A stretch of DNA of 64,000 nucleotides, from contig NZ_POXG01000002.1 in NCBI RefSeq assembly GCF_003044565.1, positions 372,001-436,000 of the forward strand, read 5' to 3'. Numbering within the stretch: position 1 is the first letter of the stretch; each line of letters starts with the position of its first letter. Shown piece by piece: positions 54,486 through 63,839 of this stretch. This stretch comes from Neisseria sicca. GTDB taxonomy: Bacteria > Pseudomonadota > Gammaproteobacteria > Burkholderiales > Neisseriaceae. The position numbers and the translations under genes are program-made. Under the pieces are notes generated by a model. That model was not told the DNA's origin and did not search any database. It saw only the letters and a list, made by a program, of their open reading frames with translations.

Positions 54486-54501
54486 CACAGTAAATACTGT
54501 G
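54486..54501. promoter_or_regulatory. Palindrome in the pilM-mrcA control region
   Basis: CACAGTA-AA-TACTGTG is a perfect 7-bp inverted repeat with a 2-base centre, 68 bases before the pilM start and 68 bases before mrcA. It has the form of a dimeric regulator site. No regulator can be named. Confidence 0.4.
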
Positions 54502-54568
54502 TTTCACAGAAATCGGTTTCTATTTTACTTTATTTAATGCCAGTGATGGCAAAAATTATTACTTAGTC

Positions 54569-56977
54569 ATGATTAAAAAGATTATAACGACCTGTCTTGG
54601 TTTGATATTAGGATTGGCACTCTTTGGTGTCGGCTTGCTCGCTATTGCGATTTTGGTCACATACCCCAAGTTGCCTGCTCTTGATTCTTTACAACACTAC
54701 CAACCTAAAATGCCCCTCACAGTATATTCTGCCGATGGTCAGATTATTGGGGTTTACGGTGAACAGCGCCGGGAGTTCACGAAAATCGGAGATTTTCCAA
54801 AGGTTTTGAAAGATGCTGTTATCGCCGCAGAAGATAAACGTTTCTACGACCACTGGGGCGTAGACGTAGTAGGTGTTGCCCGTGCCGCCATCGGTAACGT
54901 AGTCGCCGGCGGCTTGCAATCAGGTGCCAGTACCATTACTCAACAGGTAGCAAAGAACTTCTACTTGAGTAACGAACGTACGTTCACCCGCAAATTCAAT
55001 GAAGCCTTATTGGCTTATAAAATTGAACAGACGCTCAGTAAAGATCAGATTTTAGAACTCTATTTCAACCAAATTTATTTGGGGCAACGGGCTTACGGCT
55101 TTGCCTCTGCCGCTCAAATCTATTTCAACAAAAACGTGAAAGATTTGACTTTGGCTGAAGCATCCATGCTGGCAGGCTTACCCAAAGCGCCTTCGGCATA
55201 CAACCCCATCGTTAATCCTGAGCGTGCAAAACAACGCCAAGCCTACATCCTGCGAAATATGCAGGAAGAAAATATGATTACTGAGCAACAACGCGAGCAG
55301 GCTTTGAAAGAAGAGCTGCATTATGAACGTTTTGTGCAAAATATCGATCAAAACGCGTTGTATGTTGCTGAAATGGCTCGCCAAGAGTTGTATGAAAAAT
55401 ATGGCGAGGACGCCTACACCCAAGGCTTTAAAGTCTACACAACCGTCAATACCGCCAACCAACGTGTTGCCACTGAAGCGCTTAGAAAAACGTTGCGTAA
55501 TTTCGACAGAGGCAGCAGTTATCGCGGTGCAGAGAACTACATCGACCTCAGTAAAACAGATGACGTAGAAGAAACTGTCAGCCAGTATCTTTCTACTTTA
55601 TATACTGTCGACAAAATGGTTCCGGCAGTTGTTTTAGAAGCCTCTAAGAAAGGTGTTCTGATTCAACTACCTAGCGGAAAAAGATTCAATCTGAACAGCT
55701 ACGCACTCGGTTTTGCAGCGCGTGCAGTCAATAACGAAAAAATGGGGGACGACCGCATTCGTCGCGGTTCCGTGATCCGTGTTAAAGGCGGCGGCAACAA
55801 TTGGTCTGTCGTTCAGGAGCCTCTACTGCAAGGCGCTCTGGTCTCATTAGACGCGAAAACAGGTGCCGTGCGCGCATTGGTCGGCGGTTATGACTTCCAC
55901 AGCAAGACATTCAACCGCGCCACCCAAGCCATGCGCCAACCGGGTTCTACCTTCAAGCCTTTCGTATACTCTGCGGCACTCGCCAAAGGTATGACTGCAT
56001 CAACCATGATCAACGACGCACCACTCTCCCTGCCGGGAAAAGGTGCCAATGGTTCTGCTTGGAATCCTAAAAACTCAGACGGTCGTTATGCAGGCTATAT
56101 TACCCTGCGTCAAGCATTAACAGCCTCTAAAAACATGGTTTCCATCCGAATCTTGATGTCTATCGGCATTGGATACGCGCAACAATACATCCAACGTTTC
56201 GGCTTCAAACCATCCGAAATTCCAGCCAGCCTGTCTATGGCACTTGGCACCGGTGAAACAACACCATTGCGTGTCGCTGAAGCATATAGCGTCTTTGCCA
56301 ATGGCGGTTACAAAATTTCCGCATACGTCATCGACAAGATTTATGACAGCGAAGGTCGTCTGAGAGCGCAAATGCAACCTCTTGTTGCAGGTGAAAACGC
56401 CCCTCAAGCCATTGACCCGCGCAACGCATACATCATGTATAAAATCATGCAGGACGTAGTCCGCGTCGGTACAGCACGAGGCGCCTCCGCACTTGGCCGT
56501 TCCGATATCGCCGGTAAAACCGGTACGACGAACGACAATAAAGATGCATGGTTTGTCGGTTTCAACCCGAATGTTGTTACCGCCGTATATATCGGCTTCG
56601 ACAAACCGCGCAGCATGGGTCGCGCAGGTTACGGTGGTACGATTGCCGTGCCGGTATGGGTGGAGTACATGCGCTTCGCACTCAAAGGCGTAGAAATCAA
56701 AGGCATGAAAGCACCTTCAGGCATCGTAAGCAGCGGCGGCGAATACTATATGAAGGAACGTATGACCACCAGCTCCGATATCACGTTGGACAATAGCGGC
56801 ACCGTTCCACGCCCTGCACAACAAACTCCGCGCCCGCAACGTCCGGCCAATGCCAACACTGCTCCAACGCCTGACAACGATCGGGACAGCGGCAGCCGCG
56901 GTCGCAATGATTTGCAGGAAACACCGGTACAGCCAAGCAATGTTAATAACAACCGACAATTAGACTCGCTGTTCTAA
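54569..56977 (+). CDS. mrcA: Penicillin-binding protein 1A
   Basis: An 802-residue bifunctional class A PBP (ponA), polymerising and cross-linking peptidoglycan. Membrane anchor about 8-30; GT51 domain with catalytic E88 in IAAEDKRFYDHWG and the GGLQSGASTITQQVAKN block. An OB-like insertion precedes the transpeptidase domain with S460-TFK (QPGSTFKPF), S520-KN and K650-TG. Its residue 420, equivalent to gonococcal L421 (L421P marks ponA1 resistance), is leucine. The C-terminus (about 750-802) is Pro/Asn/Arg-rich. Divergent from pilM, as in other Neisseria. Confidence 0.96.
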   Translation: MIKKIITTCLGLILGLALFGVGLLAIAILVTYPKLPALDSLQHYQPKMPLTVYSADGQIIGVYGEQRREFTKIGDFPKVLKDAVIAAEDKRFYDHWGVDVVGVARAAIGNVVAGGLQSGASTITQQVAKNFYLSNERTFTRKFNEALLAYKIEQTLSKDQILELYFNQIYLGQRAYGFASAAQIYFNKNVKDLTLAEASMLAGLPKAPSAYNPIVNPERAKQRQAYILRNMQEENMITEQQREQALKEELHYERFVQNIDQNALYVAEMARQELYEKYGEDAYTQGFKVYTTVNTANQRVATEALRKTLRNFDRGSSYRGAENYIDLSKTDDVEETVSQYLSTLYTVDKMVPAVVLEASKKGVLIQLPSGKRFNLNSYALGFAARAVNNEKMGDDRIRRGSVIRVKGGGNNWSVVQEPLLQGALVSLDAKTGAVRALVGGYDFHSKTFNRATQAMRQPGSTFKPFVYSAALAKGMTASTMINDAPLSLPGKGANGSAWNPKNSDGRYAGYITLRQALTASKNMVSIRILMSIGIGYAQQYIQRFGFKPSEIPASLSMALGTGETTPLRVAEAYSVFANGGYKISAYVIDKIYDSEGRLRAQMQPLVAGENAPQAIDPRNAYIMYKIMQDVVRVGTARGASALGRSDIAGKTGTTNDNKDAWFVGFNPNVVTAVYIGFDKPRSMGRAGYGGTIAVPVWVEYMRFALKGVEIKGMKAPSGIVSSGGEYYMKERMTTSSDITLDNSGTVPRPAQQTPRPQRPANANTAPTPDNDRDSGSRGRNDLQETPVQPSNVNNNRQLDSLF

Positions 56978-56988
56978 TTGAACCCGCC

Positions 56989-57034
56989 AAAAGGTCGTCT
57001 GAAACCCGAATTAGGAATTTCAGACGACCTTTTT
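56989..57034 (+). terminator. Uptake-sequence inverted repeat, terminator of mrcA
   Basis: AAAAGGTCGTCTGAAA and TTTCAGACGACCTTTT pair across about 13 bases, 12 bases after the mrcA stop, and end in T. Confidence 0.8.
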
Positions 57035-57273
57035 ATATGTGGAAGCGCAATCTCGATTCACTGCTATGTAAAACAAAATAGAAAAATTCACTTTAAACCG
57101 GTATGGCATCTCCTCGTTCGAGTTCAAAGCGGAGAGTGTTTTCAAATGCTGAAAATCAGTTTCATACCATCTACACTACTCATCAAACTCACCCCCTACC
57201 CCTTGATTTCAAACTATCTCACCACGCTAAAATTTACCTCTTCCACCCACTCCATCAATCAAACCATAGATTG

Positions 57274-57380
57274 TATAGTGGATTAAATTTAAATCAGGAC
57301 AAGGCGACGAAGCCGCAGACAGTACAAATAGTACGGCAAGGCGAGGCAACGCCGTACTGGTTTAAATTTAATCCACTATA
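57274..57380. repeat. Correia element (CREE), short form
   Basis: A 107-bp element with TATAGTGGATTAAATTTAAA at the left and TTTAAATTTAATCCACTATA at the right, in the same orientation as the copies at 3317 and 5047. Both ends carry the ATTTAAA variant, so the terminal repeats match over at least 20 bp. Confidence 0.93.
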
Positions 57381-57388
57381 AAAACAAC

Positions 57389-57430
57389 AAGGTCGTCTGA
57401 AACATGATCCAACATTTTCAGACGACCTTT
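57389..57430 (-). terminator. Uptake-sequence inverted repeat downstream of engB
   Basis: AGGTCGTCTGAAA and a facing TTTTCAGACGACCT form a stem 9 bases beyond the Correia element. It may terminate engB transcripts, 115 bases after the stop. Confidence 0.6.
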
Positions 57431-57544
57431 CGGGCTTATCTATTTCAAAGCGACATACACGACAATAAAACGATTTTTGCTTGCCCGCCCCACCGTACAA
57501 CGAACGGATTTGCGTCCCGTCAATACGGAGCATACTACGATTGA

Positions 57545-58198
57545 TTACAATGACTCGGAATTTTCCGGATTTTCAATATTTAAGTTGTCGATTTCTTCTT
57601 GATGCGTAGCAAACCATTCTCCGACGACTTGGTTGACTTCTTCTATGCCTTGCTTTTTAAGGCTGGAGAACAGCTGCACGCTGATGCGCTGACGGGTCAT
57701 ATAGGGTTTGAGCGATTTTTTGACTGCGCCCAAAGTTTTGATTTGATCGTTTTTCGACAGCTTGTCGGCTTTCGACAACAAAATATGAACAGGACGGCCG
57801 GTGATGTGGAAAAAGTCCAGCATCCGCAAATCCAGCTCTTTTAATGGGTGGCGTGCATCCATAATCAACACCAAGCCGATGAGCTGACGTCGTTGTTGGA
57901 GGTAGTCGCCCAAGAGTTTGACCCAATGCGTACGGATGGCTTCGGGAACTTGTGCATAACCGTAGCCCGGCAAATCGACCATGAAGCTGCCGTTGCTCAA
58001 TTCGAAGAAATTGATGTGTTGGGTTCGCCCCGGCGTTTTGGAAACATAGGCGAGTCGGACATGGTTGGTCAGGGTATTAATCGCGCTGGATTTGCCTGCA
58101 TTGCTTCGTCCGACAAATGCGATTTCTGCGGGCGTGTCGGGCAGGTCTTTGAGATGGTTGACGGTTGTGAAGAATTTGGCGTTCTGAAAGAGGTTCAT
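57545..58198 (-). CDS. engB: Ribosome biogenesis GTPase EngB (YihA)
   Basis: A 217-residue small GTPase needed for 50S assembly. G1 is GRSNAGKSS (about 29-37), G2 [11 protein letters not shown]3 DLPGYG, and G4 is SKADK. The frame is open upstream to 58474, but I choose the ATG at 58198 because AAGGAAATACGG precedes it and the residues before it are not family-like. Divergent from the cytochrome c4 gene with 200 bases between. Confidence 0.95.
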   Translation of the reverse strand: MNLFQNAKFFTTVNHLKDLPDTPAEIAFVGRSNAGKSSAINTLTNHVRLAYVSKTPGRTQHINFFELSNGSFMVDLPGYGYAQVPEAIRTHWVKLLGDYLQQRRQLIGLVLIMDARHPLKELDLRMLDFFHITGRPVHILLSKADKLSKNDQIKTLGAVKKSLKPYMTRQRISVQLFSSLKKQGIEEVNQVVGEWFATHQEEIDNLNIENPENSESL

Positions 58199-58398
58199 CC
58201 GTATTTCCTTGTTTCCTAGGATGGAGTGGCAGAATTTGCCGTGTCCATGTTGCGAAACATGGTAGTAATTTAATGTAAATCTAGTATAGAATAGCACGTT
58301 TATAGAATTATCGGTTTTTATCGGGTAAAATTTATCCGGCGTTTTGAGTATAAAAAAGGCATTGTCGCGGTATGCAATGCTGTAATCAGGAGCACTCC

Positions 58399-59025
58399 AT
58401 GAAACGATTGACTTTAGCGGCCTTGGTTTTGGCTGCCGGTGCGGCTGTCGCTGCCCCGAAAGCGGATATTGCAAAAGGCAAAGAAGTGGCTACTACCATT
58501 TGTGCGGCATGTCATGCGGCAGACGGTAACAGCGGTATTGCCGCATATCCTAAGCTTGCCGCGCAACATACTGGCTACATCTACCGTCAAACCTTGGACA
58601 TTAAAGAAGGCAAACGTACACACGGTTCTGCCGCTGTGATGAAACCTATGGTGATGAACCTGTCCGAACAAGACATCCTGAATGTATCCGCATTCTATGC
58701 CAAACAGCAGCCTAAACCCGGTGAAGCCAACCCTAAACAAAATGATCCTGTTTTGGGCGGCAAAATCTACCGCGGCGGTTTGGTGGATAAAAAAATCCCT
58801 GCATGTATGTCCTGCCATGGTCCTAGCGGCGCAGGTATTCCGGGCGGCGGTACTGAAATCGTCGCTTATCCGCGCTTAGGCGGCCAACATATGGCTTATG
58901 TGGTCGATCAAATGAAGGCGTATAAAACCGGACAACGCAAAAATGCGATTATGGAAGACATCGCCAAACGCATGACCGAAGAAGAGTTGAATTCAGTTGC
59001 CAACTTTATCCAAGGCCTGCATTGA
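58399..59025 (+). CDS. Dihaem cytochrome c4
   Basis: A 208-residue periplasmic dihaem cytochrome. It has a signal peptide (about 1-19, ending AVAA), haem 1 at C35-AA-C38-H39, and haem 2 in [10 protein letters not shown] in the second half. The two halves repeat ([24 protein letters not shown] and [24 protein letters not shown]). Cytochrome c4 carries electrons from the bc1 complex (petABC at 17.9-20.6 kb) toward the terminal oxidase. ResB and CcsB, which mature such cytochromes, are the next genes. Confidence 0.94.
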   Translation: MKRLTLAALVLAAGAAVAAPKADIAKGKEVATTICAACHAADGNSGIAAYPKLAAQHTGYIYRQTLDIKEGKRTHGSAAVMKPMVMNLSEQDILNVSAFYAKQQPKPGEANPKQNDPVLGGKIYRGGLVDKKIPACMSCHGPSGAGIPGGGTEIVAYPRLGGQHMAYVVDQMKAYKTGQRKNAIMEDIAKRMTEEELNSVANFIQGLH

Positions 59026-59044
59026 TTTCTGCCGGATTTGTATT

Positions 59045-59067
59045 GTTTGCCCGCTTTTGCGGCAAAC
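59045..59067 (+). terminator. Hairpin behind cytochrome c4
   Basis: GTTTGCC and GGCAAAC pair across 9 bases, 19 bases after the stop. It has no long T run. A further uptake-sequence pair (59077-59127) follows at once. Confidence 0.55.
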
Positions 59068-59076
59068 GTGAATATG

Positions 59077-59127
59077 AGGTCGTCTGAAAACTCCTGCTCT
59101 TTTGGGCTTGGTTGTTTTCAGACGACC
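59077..59127 (+). terminator. Uptake-sequence inverted repeat behind cytochrome c4
   Basis: AGGTCGTCTGAAAA and TTTTCAGACGACCT pair across about 23 bases. It is probably the main terminator before resB. Confidence 0.65.
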
Positions 59128-59284
59128 TTGTGCGATGGTAGCTGCCGCTCTTAAGGCAATAAGTTTTTTCAAATGGCGGCTCCGGGCTTTTTACTCCATC
59201 ATATCCACCTGTCCGCGCCGTTTCCAATGTTTGGGTTCTTCCGAATCCTGACAGTCTTTGTATTCCTTATAGAATCAAACCGCT

Positions 59285-61303
59285 ATGAGCAAATCCTCTT
59301 CATCCGTCCCCCTTATCCACAAACCTTGGTTCGCTTTTTTAAGCTCCATGCGTTTTGCCGTTGCTCTGCTCAGCCTTTTGGGCGTCGCTTCGGTTATCGG
59401 GACGGTGTTGCAGCAAAACCAGCCGCAGGTCAATTATGTCGTGAAATTTGGTCCGTTTTGGGCGCAGATTTTCAACTTTTTAGGCTTGTACGATGTCTAT
59501 GCATCCGCTTGGTTTGTGGTCATCATGATGTTTTTGGTGATATCGACCAGCTTGTGCCTGATTCGCAATGTTCCGCCTTTCCTTCGTGAAATCAAATCAT
59601 TCCGTGAAAACGCCAAAGAAAAATCATTGGCTGCGATGCGTCATTCGACCGTTTTGGAAGGCAAGATGTCGTCTGAAATCGCCCAACGTTATCTCGAAGT
59701 ACAAGGTTTCAGCTGCAAAACCGTAATACGCGAAGACGGATCGGTTTTGGTTGCCGCCAAAAAAGGGGCGATGAACAAGTGGGGCTATATTTTTGCCCAT
59801 GCCGCGCTGATTGTGATTTGTTTGGGCGGCTTGATAGACAGCAACCTGCTGCTGAAAATCGGCATGCTGACCGGACGAATCGTGCCGGACAACCATTCCG
59901 TCTATGCCAAAGACTTCAGGCCGGAAAGCGTCTTGGGTACGTCAAACCTGTCGTTCCGCGGTAATGTAAACATTACCGAAGGGCAAAGTGCGGACGTGGT
60001 ATTCCTCAATGCCGACAACGGGATGCTGGTTCAGGATTTGCCGTTTGATGTGAAGCTGAAGAAGTTCCACATCGACTTTTACAATACCGGTATGCCGCGT
60101 GATTTTGCTAGCGATTTGGAAATTACCGACAAGGAAAGCGGCAAAAAATCCGAACACACCATCCGCGTCAACCATCCGCTGACGCTGCACGGCATCACCA
60201 TCTATCAAGCGAGCTTTGCCGACGGCGGCTCCGATTTGAAGTTCAAAGCCTGGAATTTGGGCAACCCAAGCCGCGAGCCGGTTACGCTCAGGGCGACGTC
60301 TATGCGCGATTTCCCGCTCGACATCGACAATACGTCCTACAAGCTGGAGTTTGACCAATTCACGTCTATGAACGTGGAAGACATGAGCAAGTCGTCTGAA
60401 AAAGAGCAAACCCTGCAATCAGCGATTAACGACGTGCGCGCCGTCTCTCAAGAAAACAAAAAATACACCAACATCGGTCCGTCCGTTGTTTACCGAATCC
60501 GCGACAAAGCGGGGCAGGCTGTGGAATATAAAAACTACATGCTGCCCGTTAAGCAGGAACAGGATTATTTCTTCATTACCGGCACGCGCACAGGTCTGGA
60601 ACAGCAATACCGTTGGCTGCGCATTCCTGCCGATAAGACTTTCAAACCCGATACCTTCATGGCGATGCGCGAACTCTTGAAAGACGAAGCCGCACGCAAA
60701 ACCGTCATCCAAAACGCCACCTTGAACGCCCCCGAAAACATCCGCGAGCAATTTACCCTTGCCGCCGAAAATACCTTGGGCATTTTTGCGAAAGGCGGCT
60801 ATTTGGCGTTGGACGAATTTATTACTAAAAACATCCCCAAAGAGCAGCAGGAAAAAATGCAGGGATATTTTTACGAAATGCTGTTCGGCGTTATGAACGC
60901 CGTATTGGAAGAAACCATCCAAAAATACAAGCTGACCGAGTGGCCTCAAGATGAAGCGCGCAACCGCTTCCTGCTGCACAGTATGGACGCCTACACCGGC
61001 CTGACTGAATACCCCGCACCCATGCTCCTGCAACTGGACAGCTTTGAAGAAGTCCGCTCTTCCGGCTTGCAAATGACCCGTTCGCCCGGTGCATTTTTAG
61101 TCTATTTAGGCTCTGTTTTGCTGGTTCTCGGCACGATATTTATGTTCTACATCCGCGAGAAACGCGCGTGGGTCCTGTTTTCAGACGACCGCATCCGCTT
61201 TGCCATGTCTTCCAGCCGCAACGAGCGCGACCTGCAAAAAGAGTTTCCGCAACATACACAAAGCCTGCAACGACTGGCGAAAGATTTGAACCATGACGCA
61301 TAA
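59285..61303 (+). CDS. resB: Cytochrome c biogenesis protein ResB (system II)
   Basis: A 672-residue membrane protein (Ccs1/ResB). It has three N-terminal membrane segments (SSMRFAVALLSLLGVASVIGTVLQQ, SAWFVVIMMFLVISTSLCLIR, and WGYIFAHAALIVICLGGLIDS), a large periplasmic domain containing HGITIYQASFADGGS, and a final segment (AFLVYLGSVLLVLGTIFMFYI). With CcsA/CcsB it carries haem across the membrane and keeps apocytochrome thiols reduced. It overlaps the next gene by 11 bases. Confidence 0.94.
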   Translation: MSKSSSSVPLIHKPWFAFLSSMRFAVALLSLLGVASVIGTVLQQNQPQVNYVVKFGPFWAQIFNFLGLYDVYASAWFVVIMMFLVISTSLCLIRNVPPFLREIKSFRENAKEKSLAAMRHSTVLEGKMSSEIAQRYLEVQGFSCKTVIREDGSVLVAAKKGAMNKWGYIFAHAALIVICLGGLIDSNLLLKIGMLTGRIVPDNHSVYAKDFRPESVLGTSNLSFRGNVNITEGQSADVVFLNADNGMLVQDLPFDVKLKKFHIDFYNTGMPRDFASDLEITDKESGKKSEHTIRVNHPLTLHGITIYQASFADGGSDLKFKAWNLGNPSREPVTLRATSMRDFPLDIDNTSYKLEFDQFTSMNVEDMSKSSEKEQTLQSAINDVRAVSQENKKYTNIGPSVVYRIRDKAGQAVEYKNYMLPVKQEQDYFFITGTRTGLEQQYRWLRIPADKTFKPDTFMAMRELLKDEAARKTVIQNATLNAPENIREQFTLAAENTLGIFAKGGYLALDEFITKNIPKEQQEKMQGYFYEMLFGVMNAVLEETIQKYKLTEWPQDEARNRFLLHSMDAYTGLTEYPAPMLLQLDSFEEVRSSGLQMTRSPGAFLVYLGSVLLVLGTIFMFYIREKRAWVLFSDDRIRFAMSSSRNERDLQKEFPQHTQSLQRLAKDLNHDA

Positions 61304-62480
61304 CCATAACCCCCTACCCGAACACGAGCTGCTGACGCACAAATCGTTCCTCAAGTCCTTGAATACGGTCGACTGCATATTCGCCCTCTTGACCGCAGCC
61401 GGCGCATTCTTTGCCCAAACCCGCATTCAGCACGCCATGGACATCTACGAAATGGTGATTTTGTGGGCAAGCGCGGGCATTACCGTCTTTTTAGGCTGGT
61501 TTTTCAAACCCATGCGCTGGTTTGTACCTTTGTGTGCCGTCCTCGCATACGGCGCAGTCATGCTCTACGATGGCGAAATCAAACACGCTGACGGCTTCCT
61601 GCTCAAATACTTCCTCAGCAGCCAGTCCGCGATTATGTGGCAATGCGCCTTCATCTTCTTTGCACTCTTCGCCTACATCGCCGGCGCCGTGCTGGCACAA
61701 CGCAAAAACGTCGCCACCAACACCCTGCTCGGCATGGGTTCTGTATTCGCCTGGGTATCCGCCGTTGCAGGCTTTACCGGACTTTTAGTGCGCTGGCACG
61801 AAAGCTACCTCCTGCGCCCTGACGCAGGACACATCCCCGTTTCCAACCTTTACGAAGTCTTCATCCTCTTCCTCGTCATCACCGCCCTGATGTACCTCTA
61901 CTACGAAGCCCGTTTCGCCGTACAAAAACTCGGCGGCTTCGTCTTCAGCTTTATGGCGATCGTTGTCGGCTTCGTCCTTTGGTACAGCTTTTCCCGCGAA
62001 GCACACACCATCCAACCCCTGATTCCCGCCCTGCAATCATGGTGGATGAAAATCCACGTCCCCGCCAACTTTATCGGCTACGGCGCATTCTGTATCGCCG
62101 CCATGCTCGGCATCGCCGAACTCTGGGCATTGAGAAACGAAAACGCCGGCAAAAAATCATGGCTGCCGCATTCGCAAGTCATCGAAGAAGTCATGTATAA
62201 GGCCATCGCCGTCGGCTTTCTATTCTTCACCATCGCCACCATCCTCGGCGCACTGTGGGCTGCCAAAGCATGGGGACGTTACTGGAGCTGGGACCCGAAA
62301 GAAACTTGGGCATTCATCGTCTGGCTCAACTACGCCGTCTGGCTGCACCTGCGCCTTGTCGCAGGCTGGCGCGGCAAAATCCTCGCATGGTGGGCAGTCA
62401 TCGGACTCTTCGTTACCGCCTTCGCCTTCATCGGCGTCAACATGTTCCTGAGCGGCCTGCACTCTTACGGCACCTTGTAA
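61293..62480 (+). CDS. ccsB: Cytochrome c biogenesis protein CcsB/CcsA (system II)
   Basis: A 395-residue polytopic protein, the haem-handling partner of ResB. The hallmark is the tryptophan-rich WWD region in KAWGRYWSWDPKETWAFIVWL (about 327-347), with conserved histidines in HVPANFIGYGAF and LRLVAGWRGK. The C-terminus (FAFIGVNMFLSGLHSYGTL) is family-typical. The 11-base overlap with resB indicates one operon. Confidence 0.95.
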   Translation: MTHNHNPLPEHELLTHKSFLKSLNTVDCIFALLTAAGAFFAQTRIQHAMDIYEMVILWASAGITVFLGWFFKPMRWFVPLCAVLAYGAVMLYDGEIKHADGFLLKYFLSSQSAIMWQCAFIFFALFAYIAGAVLAQRKNVATNTLLGMGSVFAWVSAVAGFTGLLVRWHESYLLRPDAGHIPVSNLYEVFILFLVITALMYLYYEARFAVQKLGGFVFSFMAIVVGFVLWYSFSREAHTIQPLIPALQSWWMKIHVPANFIGYGAFCIAAMLGIAELWALRNENAGKKSWLPHSQVIEEVMYKAIAVGFLFFTIATILGALWAAKAWGRYWSWDPKETWAFIVWLNYAVWLHLRLVAGWRGKILAWWAVIGLFVTAFAFIGVNMFLSGLHSYGTL

Positions 62481-62500
62481 GCATCAAGGCACAATATTGA

Positions 62501-62541
62501 AAGGTCGTCTGAAAGCCCATACGGTTTTCAGACGACCTTTT
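62501..62541 (+). terminator. Uptake-sequence inverted repeat behind ccsB
   Basis: AAGGTCGTCTGAAA and a facing TTTTCAGACGACCTTTTTT form a stem with T run, 20 bases after the stop. Confidence 0.75.
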
Positions 62542-62639
62542 TTAAATACCGATCATGTTTGTATCCCTTTTATCTTGATGGCTTCCGTTTAAAACAAAGG
62601 CAGCTCACGCAATAAAGAACGAAGCATCTTCCTTAAACA

Positions 62640-62680
62640 AAGGTCGTCTGAAAACAGTTTCCCATTTTCAGACGACCTTT
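62640..62680. repeat. Second uptake-sequence inverted repeat downstream of ccsB
   Basis: AAGGTCGTCTGAAAA and TTTTCAGACGACCTT pair across about 10 bases. It lies about 100 bases beyond the first pair, with no gene between. Confidence 0.7.
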
Positions 62681-62863
62681 CCGCACCATCAGACGCAGCA
62701 AAAGACAATCACACCGAATTTACCCCCAATATCCCTCCCTTTCCTATTGAAACACCCCTTCCGATAGACCATAATCCCATCTATCACGCAAAACACTTAT
62801 ACATTGCGCCGATTTCCCCCTGTTTTGCCCAATCCCCATATCAAAATAACAAAGGTCAACACC

Positions 62864-63706
62864 ATGTGCCAACTGCTCGGCATGAACTGCAACACCCCCA
62901 CAGACATCGTCTTTTCCTTTGAAGGCTTCCGCCGTCGCGGCGGCATCACCGACCACCACGCAGACGGTTTCGGCATCGGCTTCTTCGAAGGCAAAGGTGT
63001 CCGCCTGTTTCACGACGACAAACCCAGTGCCGCCTCGCCCGTCGCCGACCTCGTTCGTGCCTACCAAATCAAATCCGAAAACGTCATCGCCCACATCCGT
63101 AAAGCCTCTCAAGGACAAACCTCACTGGCAAACACCCACCCCTTCATGCGTGAAATGTGGGGCGAATACTGGCTGTTTGCACACAACGGCCATTTGATGG
63201 ATTTCTACCCCGAGCAAGGCGAGTATTACCATGCCGTCGGCACCACCGATTCCGAACGCGCCTTCTGCTACATCCTCAACCGCCTGCGCAGCCGCTTCGC
63301 TACCAAACCCGATCCGGACACCCTATTCGACGCCCTCGCCGCACTGACCCACGAAATCCGCCGCTTCGGCCTGTTCAACTTCGTTATGTCCAACGGCGAC
63401 AACCTGTTTGCCCACGCCAGCACACTATTGCACTACATCGTGCGCAAAGCCCCGTTCGGCAAAGCACGGCTTTTAGACGACGACGTAATGGTCGATTTTT
63501 CCGAAGTCACCACCCCGAACGACAAAGTCGCCGTCATCGCCACATTACCGCTGACCCGAGACGAAACCTGGTCGCAATTGGCAGTGGACGAACTGGCGAT
63601 GTTCCGACAGGGCGACATCGTCCGCAGCGACCGCCCCGAAAACCCCGTCTACATGAGCGCAGAAGAAGGCCTGGCAATCGCCCGCGCCGTCGGCGTATCC
63701 GTATAA
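62864..63706 (+). CDS. Class II glutamine amidotransferase (YafJ-like)
   Basis: A 280-residue N-terminal-nucleophile enzyme. The catalytic cysteine is C2 (MCQLLGMNC). Family blocks are RGGITDHHADGFGIGFF, VIAHIRKASQG and the FAHNGHLMDFYP turn. YafJ-type proteins hydrolyse a gamma-glutamyl amide, with the physiological substrate unknown. I start at 62864 so that cysteine follows the initiator. The in-frame upstream start at 62804 would bury it. AAAGG lies 10 bases upstream. Stand-alone gene with a terminator hairpin. Confidence 0.9.
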   Translation: MCQLLGMNCNTPTDIVFSFEGFRRRGGITDHHADGFGIGFFEGKGVRLFHDDKPSAASPVADLVRAYQIKSENVIAHIRKASQGQTSLANTHPFMREMWGEYWLFAHNGHLMDFYPEQGEYYHAVGTTDSERAFCYILNRLRSRFATKPDPDTLFDALAALTHEIRRFGLFNFVMSNGDNLFAHASTLLHYIVRKAPFGKARLLDDDVMVDFSEVTTPNDKVAVIATLPLTRDETWSQLAVDELAMFRQGDIVRSDRPENPVYMSAEEGLAIARAVGVSV

Positions 63707-63712
63707 AACGAA

Positions 63713-63753
63713 GAGGTCGTCTGAAAAACAGAAAACAGTTTTCAGACGACCTC
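63713..63753 (+). terminator. Uptake-sequence inverted repeat behind the amidotransferase gene
   Basis: GAGGTCGTCTGAAAA and TTTTCAGACGACCTC pair across 11 bases, 6 bases after the stop. Confidence 0.75.
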
Positions 63754-63839
63754 TTCAACCCATAATAAACCCACCGACTATACGGGAATAGCTCAATCGG
63801 CTACAATTCCGTTTCACAAACAAATAAATTCAAAAACTT

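Larger units (their letters stand above)
56978..57544. other. Intergenic region between mrcA and engB
   Basis: This 567-bp gap lies between convergent genes and holds two uptake-sequence hairpins and a short Correia element. Open frames in it cross the repeats and do not resemble proteins. Confidence 0.75.
62481..62863. other. Intergenic region between ccsB and glutamine amidotransferase
   Basis: This 383-bp gap contains the two uptake-sequence hairpins and the promoter of the following gene. No other feature is seen. Confidence 0.7.

Noticed and set aside
57103..57381. A 92-residue open frame between mrcA and engB.
   Set aside because: Its second half is the Correia element read as protein. 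The same [17 protein letters not shown] peptide arises from other Correia copies.
63781..63812. GGGAATAGCTCAATCGGCTAC resembles a tRNA 5' half.
   Set aside because: No anticodon arm or T arm follows and the nrdR gene begins shortly after. It is probably a chance match.
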